This document shows, piece after piece, positions 61,901 through 64,000 of a DNA stretch of 64,000 bases. Both the position numbers and the translations under genes were made by a program. Source of the stretch: Cyanobacteria bacterium SBLK (GTDB taxonomy: Bacteria > Cyanobacteriota > Cyanobacteriia > Cyanobacteriales > Spirulinaceae). Under the pieces are notes generated by a model. The model worked only from the letters and a program-made list of their open reading frames with translations, was not told where the DNA came from and ran no database searches. The stretch covers positions 1 through 64,000 of the forward strand of contig JAGHZQ010000083.1 in assembly GCA_017746715.1 (NCBI GenBank), read 5' to 3'. Each line of letters begins with the position of its first letter. Positions within the stretch are counted from its first letter, which is position 1.

Positions 61901-62283
61901 GCAAATCGCATCAGGGGGGCTTGTTCGAGGTCGAAACCTTTGGCCCGATCGCTTGCCAAAAAATCCTCTAATTGAGATTGGCGATCGCTCTCCGACAAGG
62001 TTTGCCAATCTTGTTCGACCCAAGTTAACTCTACGGCTGGATAGACCACCTGTAATGGTTCTTCAACCCCTTCCCAATAAAAACCGCTACGCAGGATCGA
62101 ATGTCTTTGCACGACCCGTTCCCAAGCCTCTTTCCAAGCGATCGGATTCAAATTTCCCTGTAACTGACAGAGCAATTGTTCGAAGTAAACCGGTGTTGAG
62201 CGATCGTACAGGGTGTGAAAGAGTATCCCCTGTTGCATCGGCGATAGTTCGTAGATATCTTCTACTTTGGTTTGATTGACCAT
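58924..62283 (-). CDS. NRPS module C-A-PCP (DCL-like condensation domain)
   Basis: 1119 residues from ATG 62283 (GGAAGAG 7 bases before). VEDIYELSPMQQGILFH at the start fits condensation domains that follow an epimerase. HHHLLLDG (about 143-150) is intact, and a repeat-derived insert lies at about 227-247. The adenylation domain (YILYTSGSTGKPKG, YGPTENTT) gives the hand-aligned code DALFMGGTFK, near the valine codes (DALWIGGTFK, DAFWIGGTFK). DNFFELGGHSLLATQ carries the carrier Ser. It ends with an acidic Leu-rich tail. It takes a D-residue from the upstream E domain and passes the chain to the terminal module, 218 bp downstream. Confidence 0.9.
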   Translation of the reverse strand: MVNQTKVEDIYELSPMQQGILFHTLYDRSTPVYFEQLLCQLQGNLNPIAWKEAWERVVQRHSILRSGFYWEGVEEPLQVVYPAVELTWVEQDWQTLSESDRQSQLEDFLASDRAKGFDLEQAPLMRFALLRRTEQTWQFLWSHHHLLLDGWSMSIVLQEVSIAYEACNPQADRLKPNLQPPRPYRDYILWLQQQDRDRAKEFWQQRLQGFTAPTNLGFANSGLTQCRAISPPSPLTPLWKGGKEEYNCQISPAIADRLQSLTKQHRLTLNTIIQGTWALLLSRYTGDSEVVFGATVSGRSASLPGIESMVGLFINTLPVRIGVESSRDLLSWLQQIQTQHLEQEQYAYFPLTEIQSLSDIPQGISLFESIVVFENYPFDARKFGNAGDRGDRDNLTLSNLQGIGDTHYPLTAIVSSRQGLSIRLRYDTHRFDPDAIARLGGHLQTLLAEIAREPERPLSQFSLLTAAERQQVLVEWNDTQREYPRDLCIHQLFESQVQTAPDAIAVVDGDRQITYQALNHRANQLARYLQSLGVKPGDSVGISLERSLDLIIGFLAILKAGAAYLPLDPSYPIDRLLHMVTDAQIGVAIARQQFIEKFQSLEPQSTSVRFIGLEADRAIVDRQSTENPTVSTTAEDLAYILYTSGSTGKPKGVAVPHRGVNRLVINTNFIQFTPSDRVAQAANASFDAATLEIWGALLNGARVVIIPQEIILSPQEFAAQIDSQQITILFLTTALFNQFARQIPHAFQNISTLMVGGEAADPQAMRVVLNQNPPQRLVNGYGPTENTTFSACYRVERVPEGTTNIPIGRPIANTQIYLLDRHLHPVAIGMPGELYLGGDGLARGYLNRPDLTAEKFVPIPDTLKKSIATSPQEPNRANYLYKTGDLGRYLPDGNIEFLGRIDTQVKLRGFRIELGEIEAILNQSPDVSQVTITVREDIPGEKWLVAYLVPKQAQQELDLTELRHFLQQKLPTYTIPAAFVVLDALPLTANGKIDRRALPAPDRSQSNRIAHFVAPQTTTEREIATIWQEVLGLEQIGITDNFFELGGHSLLATQVVSRLRETYRTELPVGSLFENPTIAELAEHVVGQQLEQAELDDLEQILEEVTQLSDDEVKQQLQT
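61553..61600. repeat. dispersed C/G-rich repeat inserted in frame in an NRPS condensation domain
   Basis: ccccccttccaaaggggggttaggggggatgg matches the dispersed repeat family at 9868-9950 and 52140-52180. Its translation on the minus strand (SPPSPLTPLWKGGKE) reads straight into the condensation domain between conserved strands. Confidence 0.8.
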
Positions 62284-62339
62284 GACTGACTCTTCCCTAA
62301 ATTCTGTGTAGGTGTGGATTTTCCGAATTTGATACGATT

Positions 62340-64000
62340 TCAAGACTGGGTCCGGTTAATTCTGGACATGAGCTTGTCAAGTTGCTTTTGATTCAGTTTG
62401 GACGCGGAAAAATCGGAAGGGGTATATCCCCCCACCTCTGGGGATTGGCAATGATCGATTAATGTTTTGAGGGCATCGAGATATTGAGAGGAGAGGTGTT
62501 CGATCGTCACGCGACGATGAACGCGATCGCTATAGGTAAAGGTCATTTCAAGCTGCCCGGCGCGAATCCAACCACTGATGCCTAATAAATGACTGCGATG
62601 CCCTTTAGGACTCTGTTCTGATTTTAAGACTGCGGGGGTTCCGAGGGAAGTTGAGCCACTCAACCCGCGTTCAAACTGACCGAGATAATTAAAACTGATT
62701 TGGGATGCGGGTAAAGCCTGCAATTGCGTTCGTATTTCCTCATCTGGATGCAAATAACGCAGGATGCCGTATCCAATGCCACGCTGAGGGATGTGTCGCA
62801 GTTGCTCTTTGACGGATTTTAACACCTCCCCAACAGACTCCGCGCCCTCGTCGGGTGCGGGCAAGGTCAGGGATACGGGAAATAGGGTGGTGAACCAACC
62901 GAGCGTGCGGGACAAGTCCACATCCTCAAACAAGTCTTCTCGTCCGTGTCCTTCCAAGTCAACCCGCAGGGTATTGCTCTGGGTCCATTGCGCCATACTT
63001 TGCAGCAATGCTGTCAATAGCACGTCATCGATGCGAGTGTTATAGGTGGCGGGAATTTCTTGCAGTAGCGCATGGGTCTCATCTCGACTCAAGCAAGCCG
63101 TGACTGAAGCCGTTGCCGCGATCGCGCGACTTGCTGGGTTTTCGATATCGCAAGGATAATCTACAGGAAGCAAGGTCCCTGTATGGTTAACGTTGGTCCA
63201 GTATTCGAGTTCGGTTGCCAATTCTGAGGATGTTGCATAGGACAGAAGACGATCGGCCCAAGTTGCAAAGGCCGTGGTTTTGGCAGGCAGTCGAACCGAT
63301 TGATGGCGTTCCAACTGTTGATAGACTGCGGCCAAGTCTTCTAGTAAAATACGCCAAGAAATCCCATCGATCGCGAGGTGATGCACCACGATCGATAGGT
63401 ATTCCGGCCGATCGACTCCCAGATAGAAGAGAGTTGCACGCAAGATTGGCCCATCCATCAGATCGAGACTCTCTTGGAGTTTTGTTTCAACGTCTGCTAT
63501 CTCCTTTTCTCGGTCGATCGCGTCAAGTTTGGAGAGATCGATGACTTGGAAGGGGATCTTTTCATCCGGTTCGAGGATCTGCTGCTGCCATTTCCCCTCA
63601 TTTAACTTCCATCGAGAACGCAACAGGTCGTGATGGTGGAGTAACTGTTGCAGTGCAATCTTGAGATTTTCGGGGTTATAACGAGACTGGGACTCCAACC
63701 GAATAGACTGATTAAAGTAATGAGAATCCGGTAGTTGTTGTTCCCAAAACCACTGCTGAATGGGCGTTAAGGGGACGACTCCAGCGATCGATCCCTGTTC
63801 TGCCGCGATCGCGACGGTCTGGCTCGCCACCCGAGCCAATTCTGCGATCGTCTGATATTGAAACAGTTGCTTGGGAGTCAATTTTAACCCCCCACGGGCA
63901 GCCTGAGAAACCATTTGAATACTGATGATAGAATCGCCACCCAACTCAAAGAAGTTGTCATGGATTCCGACTCGTGACAATCCTAAGATATCGGCCCAAA
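62340..64000 (-). CDS. NRPS ending in PCP-epimerisation domain, 5' part beyond the window
   Basis: The frame is open to base 64000 (..WADILGLSRVGIHDNFFELGGDSIISIQ), so the protein is truncated at the edge. The PCP is of the type before epimerases (GGDSI). The epimerisation domain shows VVHHLAIDGISWRILLEDL, DLEGHGRE, RTLGWFTTLFP and PQRGIGYGILRY, all characteristic, with the catalytic His and Glu present. It converts the residue loaded by this module to the D form, which fits the DCL-type condensation domain in the next gene 56 bp downstream. The adenylation domain is not visible. Confidence 0.92.
   Translation of the reverse strand, partial: WADILGLSRVGIHDNFFELGGDSIISIQMVSQAARGGLKLTPKQLFQYQTIAELARVASQTVAIAAEQGSIAGVVPLTPIQQWFWEQQLPDSHYFNQSIRLESQSRYNPENLKIALQQLLHHHDLLRSRWKLNEGKWQQQILEPDEKIPFQVIDLSKLDAIDREKEIADVETKLQESLDLMDGPILRATLFYLGVDRPEYLSIVVHHLAIDGISWRILLEDLAAVYQQLERHQSVRLPAKTTAFATWADRLLSYATSSELATELEYWTNVNHTGTLLPVDYPCDIENPASRAIAATASVTACLSRDETHALLQEIPATYNTRIDDVLLTALLQSMAQWTQSNTLRVDLEGHGREDLFEDVDLSRTLGWFTTLFPVSLTLPAPDEGAESVGEVLKSVKEQLRHIPQRGIGYGILRYLHPDEEIRTQLQALPASQISFNYLGQFERGLSGSTSLGTPAVLKSEQSPKGHRSHLLGISGWIRAGQLEMTFTYSDRVHRRVTIEHLSSQYLDALKTLIDHCQSPEVGGYTPSDFSASKLNQKQLDKLMSRINRTQS

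Overview
The window is a piece of a cyanobacterial chromosome. The evidence is the very dense HIP1 octamer GCGATCGC and its GATCGC core throughout, together with cyanobacteria-specific genes: ssl1498-type light-harvesting-like proteins, RpaB, a CCB2/CCB4-type cytochrome b6 haem-assembly factor, AAA-like (AAA_35) NTPases, and a CGFS glutaredoxin next to BolA. Short interspersed repeats of the kinds common in filamentous cyanobacteria are frequent. No rRNA, tRNA or CRISPR array was seen. The genus cannot be fixed from the sequence.

Layout. 1-5.3 kb: the tail of a coiled-coil protein with near-perfect 22-residue repeats; a tandem pair of identical 56-aa light-harvesting-like proteins behind a perfect HLR1 (RpaB) box; then dnaN, ispE and an aldose-epimerase-like gene on the minus strand. 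5.3-11.3 kb: a Ser/Thr kinase/PP2C phosphatase pair, a ferritin-like protein, pgsA, a Bax-inhibitor-1 protein and a coiled-coil membrane protein. 11.3-15.8 kb: three minus-strand genes (exported protein, AAA_35-TM-TPR protein, HTH-AAA_35 protein) that look like one unit. 16-24.6 kb: small uncharacterised genes, a tandem NUDIX pair with duplicated promoters, a solitary HsdR_N-like nuclease domain, a PadR/membrane-protein pair, an SAM hydrolase-family protein and a 54-aa gene.

24.7-32.8 kb: a short STAND NTPase, tsaE-yvcK, ruvC and an SRPBCC protein. A mobile-element-rich stretch follows (internally deleted IS630, a 60-bp displaced copy of the end of the CCB gene, a 299-bp MITE-like element with an 8-bp target duplication), then the CCB gene and rpaB. 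33-50.7 kb: radA, several small enzymes, a RloA/RloB (AbiL-like) defence pair, ftsW with a tiny DUF2281-like gene before it, an MFS transporter, a solitary DNA methyltransferase, a subtilase with a P domain, a duplicated-domain exported protein, bolA-grx, an OmpR-type regulator with a degenerate acid pocket, and an HcyBio (DUF39) gene. 51-53 kb: trpS and metF.

53.2-64 kb: the end of a non-ribosomal peptide synthetase cluster on the minus strand. Order of synthesis: [..PCP-E] (cut by the window edge), then C-A-PCP, then C-A-PCP-TE, then a Wzx/MATE-like flippase 5 bp downstream. Hand-read specificity codes suggest Val (or a similar residue) and then Lys. The preceding residue is epimerised to D, which fits the DCL-like start of the next condensation domain. 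The terminal thioesterase carries Cys in place of the usual nucleophilic Ser. One condensation domain appears to contain an in-frame copy of a genomic palindromic repeat.

Starts were moved from the longest open frame wherever a ribosome-binding site or family length argued for it. Domain and residue positions were counted by hand and may be off by one or two.
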